A DNA stretch of 64,000 bases from Flavobacterium tistrianum (GTDB taxonomy: Bacteria > Bacteroidota > Bacteroidia > Flavobacteriales > Flavobacteriaceae), in NCBI RefSeq assembly GCF_003254545.1, contig NZ_QJRH01000061.1:86702-150701 (forward strand), in the 5' to 3' direction. Positions 1-9,067 of the stretch are shown piece after piece. Numbering within the stretch: position 1 is the stretch's first letter; each line of letters begins with the position of its first letter. A program made the position numbers and the translations under genes. Under the pieces are notes generated by a model. That model was not told where the DNA came from and did not search any database. It saw only the letters and a list, made by a program, of their open reading frames with translations.

Positions 1-1861
1 CTTCCAATTTAGCAGATAGTTCAAACCAGCGTTCTTCTTTTGCGTCTATTTTATTAATTATATTTTGAAGTTCATTTGCTTTTTTCTCGATGTCAGCATC
101 GGCAACTTTTCCGTCAGAGAATAACTGCTCGATTTTAGCTTTGTCAGCTTCAAGGTCTTTAATTTCTCTTTCAATTTTCTGATATTCCTTTTGCTCGTTG
201 AAAGTTAAGTTTCCAGATGTATTGTTCTGTTTCCAATCTTTCTTTTCAGCTTTGGTTTCTTCTTTTGCAACAGATATGTCCGCACTGTCTTCGTAAGCTC
301 TGAAATCAGAATAGTTTCCTGGGAAATTCTCGATTTCTCCTTGACCTCTAAAGACAAATAAATGATCGACAATTTTATCCATAAAGTAACGATCGTGAGA
401 AACTACCAATAAACATCCTGGATAATCTAAAAGGAAACTTTCTAAAACGTTAAGTGTCACAATATCCAAATCGTTTGTTGGCTCATCAAGAATCAAAAAG
501 TTTGGATTCTGAATCAAAACTGTACACAAATACAAACGTTTTAATTCACCTCCACTCAATTTTTCGACATAATCGTATTGTTTTTTCGCATCAAAAAGAA
601 AACGCTCCAATAACTGCGAAGCTGAAATAATTTTTCCTTTTGCCAATGGAATATATTCTCCGTATTCTTTAATGACATCGATAACACGCTGTCCCGGTTT
701 TGGATTAATCCCAGATTGTGTATAATATCCAACTTTTATAGTATCACCTTTTACAACGCGACCACTATCTGGCGGAATTGTTCCTGTCAGCAAATTTAAG
801 AAAGTCGATTTTCCTGTTCCGTTTTTACCAATAATTCCAATTCTTTCACCACGTTGAAAATCAAAGCTGAAATTGTCTAGAATAACGCGGTCTTTGAATT
901 TTTTTGAAAGTTTATGAAGCTCAATAATTTTGCTTCCCATTCTTTCCATATTAATTTCAAGTTCAACTTTATTTTCTTTTCGTCGGCTTTGTGCTTTTTC
1001 TTTAATAATGTAAAAGTCGTCTTGACGAGATTTAGATTTGGTTGTTCTCGCTTTTGGCTGGCGGCGCATCCATTCTAATTCTTTTACAAAAAGGTTTTTT
1101 GCTTTGTCAACACTGGCATTTTCAGAAGTGATTCTTTCTTCTTTTTTCTGCAGATAATAAGAATAATTTCCTTTGTATTGATACAATTTTCCGTTATCCA
1201 ATTCGATGATTTCGTTACAGACACGTTCCAAAAAGAAACGGTCGTGCGTTACCATAAACAGCGTAATGTTTTCTTTAGCGAAATAACTTTCAAGCCATTC
1301 GATCATTTCTAAATCCAAATGGTTGGTTGGCTCATCCAAAATCAATAAATCTGGGCGATTGATTAGAATTATGGCTAATGAAAGACGTTTTTTTTGTCCT
1401 CCAGAAAGATTTTTCACTTTAAGTTTAAAATCTTCCAGTTTTAATTTGAATAAAATCTGCTTGTATTGAGTTTCAAAATCCCAAGCATTATGCTGATCCA
1501 TAGCATCAAAAGCTTTTTGATAGGCTTCTTCGTCTGAAGGATTTTCTAAAGCTTTTTCGTAAGCTTCAATAACTTTCAGCGTTTCATTGTCTGAAGCAAA
1601 AATACTTTCTTCAATCGTAAGTTCATCCTGAAGTTTATTGTCTTGTGAGAGAAATGCCATTCTGATTCCCTTTCTTAAAACAACTTGACCTTTATCTGGT
1701 TCTTCCAACCCGTTAATGATGCTCATCATGGTGGTTTTTCCAGAACCATTTTTAGCAATAAAAGCGATTTTTTGATCTTTGTTGATCCCAAAAGAAATGT
1801 TGTCAAAAAGGACTCTTTCGCCAAATGACTTTGATATATTTTCTACAGATAAGTAATTCAC
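1..1861 (-). CDS. ABC-F family ATPase (Uup-like), 3' end cut by window edge
   Basis: Soluble protein with two ABC ATPase cassettes and no membrane segment; ABC-F proteins act on the ribosome (translation factors or antibiotic protection; Uup subgroup). Translating the reverse strand from the GTG whose complement is at 1859-1861 gives MNYLSVENISKSFGERV and about 620 open codons to the edge. Walker A AKNGSGKTT lies near residue 40 with signature NLSGGQKKR after it; a second Walker A GKNGTGKST lies near residue 345 with KLSGGELKR. The last ~80 residues are charged and coiled-coil-like, ending ERWFELSAKLE, typical of the Uup C-terminal domain, so only a few codons should be missing. GTG is chosen because no earlier in-frame ATG fits and a CAAAAGTA (reverse-strand -7 box) lies at 1920-1927. 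Uup versus another ABC-F subgroup cannot be settled. Confidence 0.93.
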   Translation of the reverse strand, partial: MNYLSVENISKSFGERVLFDNISFGINKDQKIAFIAKNGSGKTTMMSIINGLEEPDKGQVVLRKGIRMAFLSQDNKLQDELTIEESIFASDNETLKVIEAYEKALENPSDEEAYQKAFDAMDQHNAWDFETQYKQILFKLKLEDFKLKVKNLSGGQKKRLSLAIILINRPDLLILDEPTNHLDLEMIEWLESYFAKENITLFMVTHDRFFLERVCNEIIELDNGKLYQYKGNYSYYLQKKEERITSENASVDKAKNLFVKELEWMRRQPKARTTKSKSRQDDFYIIKEKAQSRRKENKVELEINMERMGSKIIELHKLSKKFKDRVILDNFSFDFQRGERIGIIGKNGTGKSTFLNLLTGTIPPDSGRVVKGDTIKVGYYTQSGINPKPGQRVIDVIKEYGEYIPLAKGKIISASQLLERFLFDAKKQYDYVEKLSGGELKRLYLCTVLIQNPNFLILDEPTNDLDIVTLNVLESFLLDYPGCLLVVSHDRYFMDKIVDHLFVFRGQGEIENFPGNYSDFRAYEDSADISVAKEETKAEKKDWKQNNTSGNLTFNEQKEYQKIEREIKDLEADKAKIEQLFSDGKVADADIEKKANELQNIINKIDAKEERWFELSAKLE

Positions 1862-1919
1862 TTTGTAAGTATAAGTTATAAATTATGAGTTATGAATGTT
1901 TCTAAAACATAACTTTCTG

Positions 1920-1927
1920 CAAAAGTA
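1920..1927 (-). promoter_or_regulatory. -7 box (TACTTTTG) for the ABC-F gene
   Basis: Reverse strand reads TACTTTTG, matching the Bacteroidota TAnnTTTG element, about 59 nt before the GTG. No clear -33 TTG was seen. Confidence 0.45.
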
Positions 1928-1950
1928 AACTATTATCTTGCATTTGCGAA

Positions 1951-2850
1951 TTATTTATGGAGATACAAACTGAGGACAGAACTCAAATCAAAATAATGAA
2001 TTTGCTGCGGATTATTTAAAATAGGTTTTCGAACCAGAGATTCATTTGTAATAAAGTAGTGAAGTCCATCTTTTGTTGCGATTCCTTCTATTTGATGAAA
2101 GGGAAGTTTTATATCTATTCTTCTTTTGCTTCCAGATAAAAAATCATAGTTTTTAAAATCGTAAAGCAGATATAAAAACGGTTTTCCAACTTTAGTATAG
2201 CCGCACAAAGTAATTAGTTTTTTATCTTCTAAATAGGTTGCGCCAGTAACCAAGCCTTTGGTGTCGAGTGTTGCTTTAAATTTTGCAGTTTGCGTTCCTT
2301 CCTGTTTGGGCAAAGCATAAATATTGGTTTTAGACGATTTCCATTGTTTGGTAAACAGATAAATACTGTCTTTAGAAACAATAAAAGCCTCACAGTCAAA
2401 ATCGGTTTTGTTGGGTTTTGAAGGAGAAAAATCAGTTTGATCCGAATAAGAGAATGAAATCGTTTCAATAGTTGGACTGCCTTCCAGAAAAGATTTTTTT
2501 TCGATTTTGAGAATTTTCAAATCCGATCGGTTTCCAGAATAGTTGTTTCCAAAATCTCCAATATAAATATGAGTGTCATCTTGCGAGATTTCTTCCCAGT
2601 CGTGATTTACCGCTTGTTCCAAAACGATTTTCTTTTTAATTTTTCCTAAAGAATCTAATCCGTAAATAGTTTTATCGTGATCGTCGTTGTGTGTCCAAAG
2701 CAGATTTTTGAAAGCGATCAAACCCGAAGTTTCTTTTATAGAATCGCTTAGTTGAAAAGAATAGTTGGGTTTTAGCTTCAGTTTTTTTTCATGAATTTGA
2801 GAATAAACGGAATTCGTGATTATTAAAAAGAAAAATAAAATTTTTAGCAT
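1951..2850 (-). CDS. secreted beta-propeller-like hypothetical protein
   Basis: 299 aa with an N-terminal hydrophobic signal peptide (MLKILFFFLIITNSVYSQ, cleavage probably near residue 18). The mature part has repeating beta-strand units with acidic turns (LLWTHNDDHDKTIYG, WEEISQDDTHIYIGDFGNN, DCEAFIVSKDSIYLF, IEGIATKDGLHYFITNE), the pattern of a beta-propeller such as phytase-like or SdiA-regulated-like proteins. No catalytic motif can be assigned and there is no C-terminal T9SS sorting domain, so it is probably periplasmic. It is a single gene, 89 bp downstream of the ABC-F start on the same strand and divergent from the glycosyltransferase gene at 3000. Function unknown. Confidence 0.85.
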   Translation of the reverse strand: MLKILFFFLIITNSVYSQIHEKKLKLKPNYSFQLSDSIKETSGLIAFKNLLWTHNDDHDKTIYGLDSLGKIKKKIVLEQAVNHDWEEISQDDTHIYIGDFGNNYSGNRSDLKILKIEKKSFLEGSPTIETISFSYSDQTDFSPSKPNKTDFDCEAFIVSKDSIYLFTKQWKSSKTNIYALPKQEGTQTAKFKATLDTKGLVTGATYLEDKKLITLCGYTKVGKPFLYLLYDFKNYDFLSGSKRRIDIKLPFHQIEGIATKDGLHYFITNESLVRKPILNNPQQIHYFDLSSVLSLYLHK

Positions 2851-2999
2851 GAGCGAAATGTTAAGTATGCATAAGATAAAAGTAAAGTTTTAAATAATAG
2901 AAAGAAATAAGTATTTAAAAAATATAATTTAAGTGTTATTTTGCATCACTTTAAGTGTAAAAGTTTTTTTTATTCTTTTGGATAAAACGAAGCCACGCA

Positions 3000-4418
3000 A
3001 TGAAAATTTTACAAAAATTATCGCACTACCGAATTTCTCGTTATTACAAGCTTTTGTTTGTAGTTGTTGATGTTGTATTGTTAAATCTTGCGACAATTCT
3101 TTCTGCATTGGCTAGATTTGGCAATTTAGATAAGCTATTATCTAAAGACGAAAGAACCATTTCGCTTTTAGCCATTTTTATATGGGTTGCTTTACTGCTT
3201 CAAAAAGATTCTAATCGAAGCGTGAGAGTTGAACCGATTGAATCAATATTATGGAGAACAATTAAAAAGATTTCTATTCATGCCGCTTTGGTCTCGATAT
3301 TTGTCGTTTACTTAAAATACGTTGATATTTCAAGACTTCGTTTGGTTTATTTTTATCTGATATTTTTTGGACTCTTGATGATTTCGAGGTATTTATCAAT
3401 GAAGCTCTTAAAATACGTTCGAGCAAAAGGATACAATTTTAAGACTTTTATCATTGTAGGAGCCAATAAATCGGGTGAAAAAATTCGTAAAGTGCTGGCA
3501 AAAGACTTAACGTTTGGTTATCGTTTTTTAGGTTTTTTTGATGAAACAAATAATAATCAAGATGTTGATTCAGATTTGATTATTGGAAAATTCAATGACG
3601 TTGAAAAGTTTGTTATCGACAAAAAAATTGACGAAATGTATGTGGCATTGCATATTGACAATATCGAAATCATTAATGAATTGACCAGAATTTGCGAACA
3701 AAATATGATTCGTATCAAATTCATTCCAGATTTTCAGCTTTACACAAAAGCTAGCAAAGTAGAAGTTGCTTTTTATGAAAATACGCCCGTTTTAATGTTT
3801 CGTCCAGAACCTTTAGAATTTGCTTCAAACAGACTTTTAAAGAAGTTTTTTGATATTTGTTTTTCTGGACTTGTCATTTTGCTCATTTTTCCTTGGCTGT
3901 TCCCGATTATTATGCTCATTATAAAATTGGAATCGCCAGGACCTGTTTTTTTTAAACAAGAAAGATCCGGAAGAGACAACAGATCTTTTATGTGCATAAA
4001 GTTTAGAAGTATGCATGTAAATGGTATGGCTCATAAAAAACAAGCTGAAAAAGGTGATAGCCGAATTACCAAATTTGGAGCTTTTATCCGTAAAACAAGT
4101 ATAGACGAACTTCCTCAGTTTTTTAATGTTTTTCTAGGAGATATGTCTGTCGTAGGACCAAGACCTCACATGGTCAATCTTACAAAAGAATATAGTGATC
4201 TTATCAATAATTATTTGGTGCGCCAATATGCAAAACCCGGAATTACAGGCTGGGCGCAGGTAAACGGTTTTAGAGGAGAAACAAAGGTTCTAAGCGATAT
4301 GGAAAACAGAGTGGAATATGATATTTGGTATATCGAAAACTGGAGTTTTCTGCTTGATATTAAGATTATCGTAAAAACGGTTATCAATATTTTTAAAGGT
4401 GAAGAAAACGCCTATTAA
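3000..4418 (+). CDS. undecaprenyl-phosphate sugar phosphotransferase (WcaJ/WbaP type)
   Basis: 472 aa. Inner-membrane enzyme that moves a sugar-1-phosphate, usually glucose or galactose, from UDP-sugar to undecaprenyl phosphate, the first step of exopolysaccharide or capsule repeat-unit assembly. The N-terminal ~130 residues hold several hydrophobic helices, followed by a Rossmann-like CoA-binding-type domain (TFIIVGANKSGEKI, ~155-245). A further membrane segment near 285-310 leads to the catalytic bacterial sugar transferase domain, with ESPGPVFFKQERSGRDN, KFRSM, IRKTSIDELPQFFNVFLGD and SVVGPRPH. The domain set is that of full-length PglC/WcaJ-like enzymes. The next gene, 6 bp away and convergent, is a CpsB-type phosphatase, which supports polysaccharide synthesis. 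Sugar specificity cannot be read from sequence. Confidence 0.93.
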   Translation: MKILQKLSHYRISRYYKLLFVVVDVVLLNLATILSALARFGNLDKLLSKDERTISLLAIFIWVALLLQKDSNRSVRVEPIESILWRTIKKISIHAALVSIFVVYLKYVDISRLRLVYFYLIFFGLLMISRYLSMKLLKYVRAKGYNFKTFIIVGANKSGEKIRKVLAKDLTFGYRFLGFFDETNNNQDVDSDLIIGKFNDVEKFVIDKKIDEMYVALHIDNIEIINELTRICEQNMIRIKFIPDFQLYTKASKVEVAFYENTPVLMFRPEPLEFASNRLLKKFFDICFSGLVILLIFPWLFPIIMLIIKLESPGPVFFKQERSGRDNRSFMCIKFRSMHVNGMAHKKQAEKGDSRITKFGAFIRKTSIDELPQFFNVFLGDMSVVGPRPHMVNLTKEYSDLINNYLVRQYAKPGITGWAQVNGFRGETKVLSDMENRVEYDIWYIENWSFLLDIKIIVKTVINIFKGEENAY

Positions 4419-4424
4419 GTTTTC

Positions 4425-5162
4425 TTAGAATTTAAAAAACTGATTATTCTTAATGACGTCTTTTAAAGAATCAATATTTTTAATTTTTATTTTATCGTCA
4501 AGAGCTGCAATATGCTTTTTATGATGAACATCGGTTCCGCAAAAATCATACATTCCTTTTCCTAAAAGTTCATCAACTATTTTGGCGATTGGAGCTCCAT
4601 AATATTCTACAGTAGAAAGCAGATTCAGTTGAAAAACACAGCCCGCATTTTTTAATTTTTCATATTCCGAAAACTTGTTGTGGTAAAAAACATATCTTTC
4701 AGGATGTGCCAAAACTGGAATGTAGCCCGCTACTTGTATTTCAAAAATGGTTTTGTAAATATTTAAAGGCGCACTTTGATACGACATTTCCACCAAAACA
4801 TAATTGTCTTTTAAAGTAAGAAGTTTTTCTTCTTTAAAATGATTTTCGAACCAGCTATCTATAAAATATTCGGCGGCAGCTTGAACAGACATTTTAATTT
4901 TATTTTCTTCTAATGCTTTTTGGGTTTCCTGAAGTTTAGATTGAATAATTTCAGGAGAATTATTCCAAACATGATGCTTGATGTGTGGAGTTGTTATAAT
5001 TTGAGAAACCCCAAGCTTTTTCAAAGCCGAAACCAGTTCACTTGATTTTATTATGTTCTGAGCTCCGTCATCAATTCCGGGTAAAATATGAGAATGGATA
5101 TCTACAAAACTGCCGTCAAACAGTTCTTTTAATGCGGGTTTCGATTTTAGGAATGAAAGCAT
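4425..5162 (-). CDS. PHP-type tyrosine-protein phosphatase (CpsB/YwqE family)
   Basis: 245 aa, cytoplasmic. Mn-dependent PHP-fold phosphatases of this family dephosphorylate the tyrosine kinase that controls chain length and export of capsule or exopolysaccharide. Metal-binding motifs are DIHSHILPGIDDGA (residues ~22-35), TPHIKHH (~60), the glutamate of AAEYF (~97), VLAHPERY (~135) and GTDVHHKKH (~215). Convergent with the glycosylphosphotransferase gene. No BY-kinase gene lies in the window, so its partner must be elsewhere. A reverse-strand TAATTTTG at 5197-5204, with TTG 15 nt upstream (5220-5222), is a good promoter. Confidence 0.92.
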   Translation of the reverse strand: MLSFLKSKPALKELFDGSFVDIHSHILPGIDDGAQNIIKSSELVSALKKLGVSQIITTPHIKHHVWNNSPEIIQSKLQETQKALEENKIKMSVQAAAEYFIDSWFENHFKEEKLLTLKDNYVLVEMSYQSAPLNIYKTIFEIQVAGYIPVLAHPERYVFYHNKFSEYEKLKNAGCVFQLNLLSTVEYYGAPIAKIVDELLGKGMYDFCGTDVHHKKHIAALDDKIKIKNIDSLKDVIKNNQFFKF

Positions 5163-5196
5163 GTAACAAAAATGTATAAATCAGTTTTATATCGCG

Positions 5197-5222
5197 CAAA
5201 ATTAATCGAGAATTTGTAACAA
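5197..5222 (-). promoter_or_regulatory. promoter of the CpsB-type gene (TTG-N15-TAATTTTG)
   Basis: Reverse strand: -33 TTG at 5222-5220, 15-nt spacer, -7 box TAATTTTG at 5204-5197; about 35 nt to the ATG. One of the most complete promoters in the window. Confidence 0.55.
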
Positions 5223-5240
5223 GACATTTTAGAATTATGC

Positions 5241-5248
5241 TATATTTG
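5241..5248 (+). promoter_or_regulatory. -7 box TATATTTG upstream of the 5274 gene
   Basis: Exact TAnnTTTG match 25 nt before the ATG. It is back to back with the divergent promoter at 5197-5222. Confidence 0.5.
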
Positions 5249-5273
5249 ATTTTTAGTAAAAAAGTAAAAAATT

Positions 5274-6464
5274 ATGAAAATAAAAGAGAATTTGTTTAAT
5301 AAGCGTATTGTTTCTATTGATGCTTTGCGCGGAATTACCATTTTTGTAATGATTTTTGTAAACGAACTTGCGAGTATTCAAAACGTACCGCAATGGATGA
5401 AACACATGCCCGCTGATGCCGATGCAATGACTTTTGTTGATTTAGTTTTTCCTGCTTTTTTATTTATTGTCGGAATGTCTATTCCGTTTGCTTTTAATGC
5501 CAGACTCATAAAAGGTGACAGTACAAAAACAATTTGGATGCATACTCTAAAAAGAGCCATTGCGCTTATTGTAATTGGTGTTTTTATGGTCAATGCCGAA
5601 TATGGTTATGATGCTGCAAAAATGATTATCAAGCCTGCATTTTGGGCACTTTTGGCTTATAGTATGCCAATTCCGATTTGGAATAAATACCCAAAAGATT
5701 TTCCTTTTTGGTTAAAAAATGTATTGCAATACGGAGGTATTTTAGTTCTCATCACGCTCTATTTTATATACATTCAAGATACGGGAGATCGCGGAATGAC
5801 GCCAAAATGGTGGGGAATTCTAGGATTAATAGGTTGGGCATATCTTTTTACAGTAATTTATTATTGGTTGGTTTCAGGAAACTTATGGGCAATGATTGCT
5901 TTTTTAGTTTTTGCCGTTGCTATGAATTCTCTAAATTTAACAGAGAACTCTTTTGTTAGAAACACTTCTTGGCTGAGTTTTATAGCGGGACATCTTACAC
6001 ATGTTTCTCTAACTTCCGCAGGAATTATAATTTCTTTATTGTTTTTTGATCGAAAAATAAGTTCCAAAATCAACTGGCCAGTAATTGGTTTTATTGCTTT
6101 ATTTACTGCAACTGCAATTTTGCTTCGTCCGTATTTCGGAATTTCAAAAATAAAAGGAACGCCATCTTGGACGATGTTTTCTGCGGCAATTTGTACCGCT
6201 TTGTTCTATTTTCTTTATTGGCTGATGGAAGTTAAAAAACAAACCAAATGGAGTGAATTCTTCATGCCAGCAGCCGCAAACCCATTATTGATTTATATCT
6301 TGCCGGGCGTTATTTATTATTTCTGTAAAGCTATTAATTTTCATATTATACCAGGATATTTCAGAGTAGGTGTTCCTGGAATTTTATGGTCTTTGGTGTT
6401 TTCAATAATTATGCTTTTTGTTATGAAGCTTTTGAACAAATATAAAATTCAGCTGCATCTTTAG
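5274..6464 (+). CDS. HGSNAT/DUF5009-like membrane acyltransferase family protein
   Basis: 396 aa polytopic inner-membrane protein with about ten hydrophobic segments. It opens with the family hallmark SIDALRGITIFVMIFVNE (residues 14-31) followed by FVDLVFPAFLFIVGMSIPF. This places it with the bacterial homologues of heparan-alpha-glucosaminide N-acetyltransferase (DUF5009/NagX-like), which are thought to transfer acetyl groups across the membrane to sugars, although the bacterial reaction is rarely shown. A second, clearly related family member lies at 19278-20549. No signal peptide. Single gene with its own -7 box. Substrate unknown. Confidence 0.85.
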   Translation: MKIKENLFNKRIVSIDALRGITIFVMIFVNELASIQNVPQWMKHMPADADAMTFVDLVFPAFLFIVGMSIPFAFNARLIKGDSTKTIWMHTLKRAIALIVIGVFMVNAEYGYDAAKMIIKPAFWALLAYSMPIPIWNKYPKDFPFWLKNVLQYGGILVLITLYFIYIQDTGDRGMTPKWWGILGLIGWAYLFTVIYYWLVSGNLWAMIAFLVFAVAMNSLNLTENSFVRNTSWLSFIAGHLTHVSLTSAGIIISLLFFDRKISSKINWPVIGFIALFTATAILLRPYFGISKIKGTPSWTMFSAAICTALFYFLYWLMEVKKQTKWSEFFMPAAANPLLIYILPGVIYYFCKAINFHIIPGYFRVGVPGILWSLVFSIIMLFVMKLLNKYKIQLHL

Positions 6465-6489
6465 CGCTTTAGTCTCGTCACAGTTTTTG

Positions 6490-6534
6490 AGTTTTCAGTA
6501 TGTAAACTGAGACCGAAAACCGCAACTGAAAACT
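6490..6534. repeat. dispersed-type hairpin repeat / terminator
   Basis: AGTTTTCAGT (6490-6499) pairs with ACTGAAAACT (6525-6534), with internal ACTGAGACCG. It lies 25 nt after the 5274 gene, so it may end that transcript. The sequence looks like a dispersed intergenic repeat, but no second copy is in the window. Confidence 0.5.
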
Positions 6535-6571
6535 TTCCTTAAAAACGACCTTAATATTCTTAATAAAATTT

Positions 6572-6579
6572 TAAATTTG
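6572..6579 (+). promoter_or_regulatory. -7 box TAAATTTG for the 6601 gene
   Basis: Exact TAnnTTTG. Transcription would start near 6586, giving a very short leader to the TTG (6601) or GTG (6607) start. Confidence 0.5.
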
Positions 6580-6600
6580 TAAGAGACGGTTTTTAAGATA

Positions 6601-7788
6601 TTGTTTGTGAGTGGTTTAAAAATTAAATGCATCTTAATTTTACTTTTAATAGGATCGTTTTGTCAGGCTCAAAATGATAGTACAGCTGTGGGAACTCGAG
6701 ATATCTTAGATGTTATTCATAAAATTTTTGATAAACAGGATACTATTCGTCCAGATAGAAAACGAAAACTAACTTTTTCCTTATTGCCAGTTCCCGTTGG
6801 CGTTAATTCCAGCAATGGTTTGGTTGTTTCTTTTCTGACTACTTTTTATTTAGGAGATGCCGAAAGAACCAAAATGTCGCAGATTACCTTTTCGCCTTAT
6901 TTCAGTTTCAGCAATCAATTTGTATTTCCGATCCAATCTTATATCTATACAAGTGATAATAAATGGAATCTTATCGGAGATTATCGTTATATGATTTATC
7001 CGCAGGATACTTACGGATTGGGAGAAGAAAATACAAAAAAGGAAATCTCTACGCTCGATTATCAGCAATGGCGTTTTTATCAATTTATAACAAGGCAAAT
7101 TGTTGGAAATTACCGTTTGGGAGTTGGTTTTCTTTTCGATAATTATAAAAATATTTCTGAAGAATCTTATATAGACGGAGAAACAGATTATTATAAATAT
7201 ATGAATGGCGATTATTCTGATGAGACTTCGTTCGGATTTGCCATTCAAGGTTTGTACGATTCGAGAGAAAACATAATCAATCCAGAACAAGGTTTGTACG
7301 TCGAAGCCGATTTACGACTCAATACCAGTGGAGTAGAAGGCGATAAGTGGCAGTCTATATATTTTGATGCTCGTAAATACCATTCTTTCAGTAAAACCAA
7401 ACATCGGGTTTGGGCATCAAGAGCATTTTTCTGGTCAACTTTTGGAGGAAAACCGCATTATCTGGATTTGCCGAGTATTGGCTGGGATCGTGAAGGAAAA
7501 ACGGGTCGTGGATTTACTAAAAACAGGTATAGAAGCAATGCTTTAGTTTATTTTGAAACCGAATACAGGACCGATATCAGTCGTAACGGATTTTTTGGTG
7601 CTGTTTTTTTTACTAATATTTCTTCGGTTTCCAAACTTGACACCTATGAATTTAAAAAATGGAATCCTGCCGTTGGAACAGGAATTCGCATTAAATGGAA
7701 TAAACGCAACGGCAGTAATTTGGCTTTGGATTATGGAATCAGTAAAAACGATTGGTCGTTGCGCCTAGGGTTATCAGAAAATTTCTAA
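6601..7788 (+). CDS. Omp85/BamA-superfamily outer-membrane barrel protein without POTRA
   Basis: Up to 395 aa. After a signal peptide (LKIKCILILLLIGSFCQAQ) the protein passes almost directly into a beta-barrel with alternating aromatic strands (YFSFSNQFVFPIQSYIY, WRFYQFITRQIVGNYRLGVGFLFD) and the Omp85-like segment YDSRENIINPEQGLYVEADLR (residues ~220-240). It ends in a C-terminal Phe (LRLGLSENF) after a beta-strand, as barrel substrates of BamA do. No POTRA domains are visible, unlike BamA or TamA, so it belongs to the short D15-like group of unknown function. The start is TTG at 6601 or GTG at 6607; there is no ATG before the signal peptide. Confidence 0.85.
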   Translation: MFVSGLKIKCILILLLIGSFCQAQNDSTAVGTRDILDVIHKIFDKQDTIRPDRKRKLTFSLLPVPVGVNSSNGLVVSFLTTFYLGDAERTKMSQITFSPYFSFSNQFVFPIQSYIYTSDNKWNLIGDYRYMIYPQDTYGLGEENTKKEISTLDYQQWRFYQFITRQIVGNYRLGVGFLFDNYKNISEESYIDGETDYYKYMNGDYSDETSFGFAIQGLYDSRENIINPEQGLYVEADLRLNTSGVEGDKWQSIYFDARKYHSFSKTKHRVWASRAFFWSTFGGKPHYLDLPSIGWDREGKTGRGFTKNRYRSNALVYFETEYRTDISRNGFFGAVFFTNISSVSKLDTYEFKKWNPAVGTGIRIKWNKRNGSNLALDYGISKNDWSLRLGLSENF

Positions 7789-7819
7789 CTTCGGCCAAAA
7801 TCTACAGACTCAATTATTC

Positions 7820-8983
7820 ATGCAATTATCGGTTGTTATTTTAAATTACAATGTGCGTTACTTTCTCGAACAATGCCTTTTAAGTGTTCAGGAAGCAATT
7901 GCGTCAATCGATGCAGAAATTATTGTAGTTGATAATAATTCATCAGACGAAAGTGTTTTGATGATGAAAGAAAAGTTTTCAGACGTAAAACTGATTGAAA
8001 ACAAAGAAAATTTTGGTTTTCCAAAAGGCAATAATATTGGTGTTCGTCAAGCGAAAGGAAAGTACGTTTGTATTTTAAATCCTGATACTGTTGTTGCAGA
8101 AGATACCTTTACAAAGATTCTGGCTTTCGCCGAAAGGCAAAATAATCTCGGAATCATTGGTTGCAAATTAATTGACGGAACTGGAGAATTTCTTCCAGAA
8201 AGCAAACGCGGCATTCCAACGCCTTGGGTTGCCTTCACTAAAATTTTCGGATTGTATAAAATATTTCCCAAAGTAAAACTTTTTAATAAATATTATGCTC
8301 AGCATTTAAGCGAAAATGAAAGTGGAAAAGTAGCTATTCTCGTAGGAGCTTTTATGTTTTTAGAAAGAAAACTATATGAAGATTTAAACGGTTTTGATGT
8401 AAACTGTTTCATGTATGCCGATGATATTGATCTGTCGTATCGCGCTTTACAAATGCAAAAAAGGAATTATTATTTTCATGAAACTACCGTTTTGCATTAT
8501 AAAGGAGAAAGTACAATAAAAGACGAAAAGTATATGATGCGTTTTCAGGAAGCCATGAATTTCTTTTATCAAAAGCACTTTAAGAAATCATGGTTTTTTA
8601 GTTTTTTTATTCAAATTGGCGCTTTTTTGTTTTCAAGTGCTAAAATGTTTCTAGGAAAACCAAAAGAAAACCCATTGCCGGAAAGTTATTTTTTATACTC
8701 CGAAAATGAGAATTTCGCTAAAAAACTGGCTTCGATTTTGGAAAATAAAGTTGGATTTTTAGATTTCAAAGGAGAAAAAATGGTAAATTCGTGCCTAATT
8801 TTAAAGGGTAAAAAGGCAGAGATCATTTTGGATAATCACTATGTTTCATTCAAAAAATGTATCGAAATCATAGAAACTCTTAAAGATAAGCGGGTTACTT
8901 TTAAAATTTTTCCCAAAAATACGGGTTTTATTATTGGAAGTAATTCAAGGAATGACAGAGGGCAAATCGTGAAAATTGAGTAA
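7820..8983 (+). CDS. family 2 glycosyltransferase
   Basis: 387 aa. GT-A fold at residues 1-~230: LSVVILNYNVRYFLEQCL, the nucleotide-binding EIIVVDNNSSDES, then the metal-binding region CILNPDTVV (residues ~90-98) and ADDIDLSYRA (~195-204). This is the layout of rhamnosyl/N-acetylglucosaminyl-type GT2 enzymes that add sugars to surface polysaccharides. A hydrophobic stretch near 255-285 probably tethers it to the membrane; the last ~100 residues form an extra domain that I do not recognise. It starts 31 nt after the Omp85-like gene and may be co-transcribed with it. Acceptor and donor unknown. Confidence 0.9.
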   Translation: MQLSVVILNYNVRYFLEQCLLSVQEAIASIDAEIIVVDNNSSDESVLMMKEKFSDVKLIENKENFGFPKGNNIGVRQAKGKYVCILNPDTVVAEDTFTKILAFAERQNNLGIIGCKLIDGTGEFLPESKRGIPTPWVAFTKIFGLYKIFPKVKLFNKYYAQHLSENESGKVAILVGAFMFLERKLYEDLNGFDVNCFMYADDIDLSYRALQMQKRNYYFHETTVLHYKGESTIKDEKYMMRFQEAMNFFYQKHFKKSWFFSFFIQIGAFLFSSAKMFLGKPKENPLPESYFLYSENENFAKKLASILENKVGFLDFKGEKMVNSCLILKGKKAEIILDNHYVSFKKCIEIIETLKDKRVTFKIFPKNTGFIIGSNSRNDRGQIVKIE

Positions 8984-9067
8984 AAAATTATATTAAATGA
9001 AATTTATATTTAAAATTTTCATTAATTTCGCAATCTGAAAATCAAAAACATCTTTTAGATTAACAAT

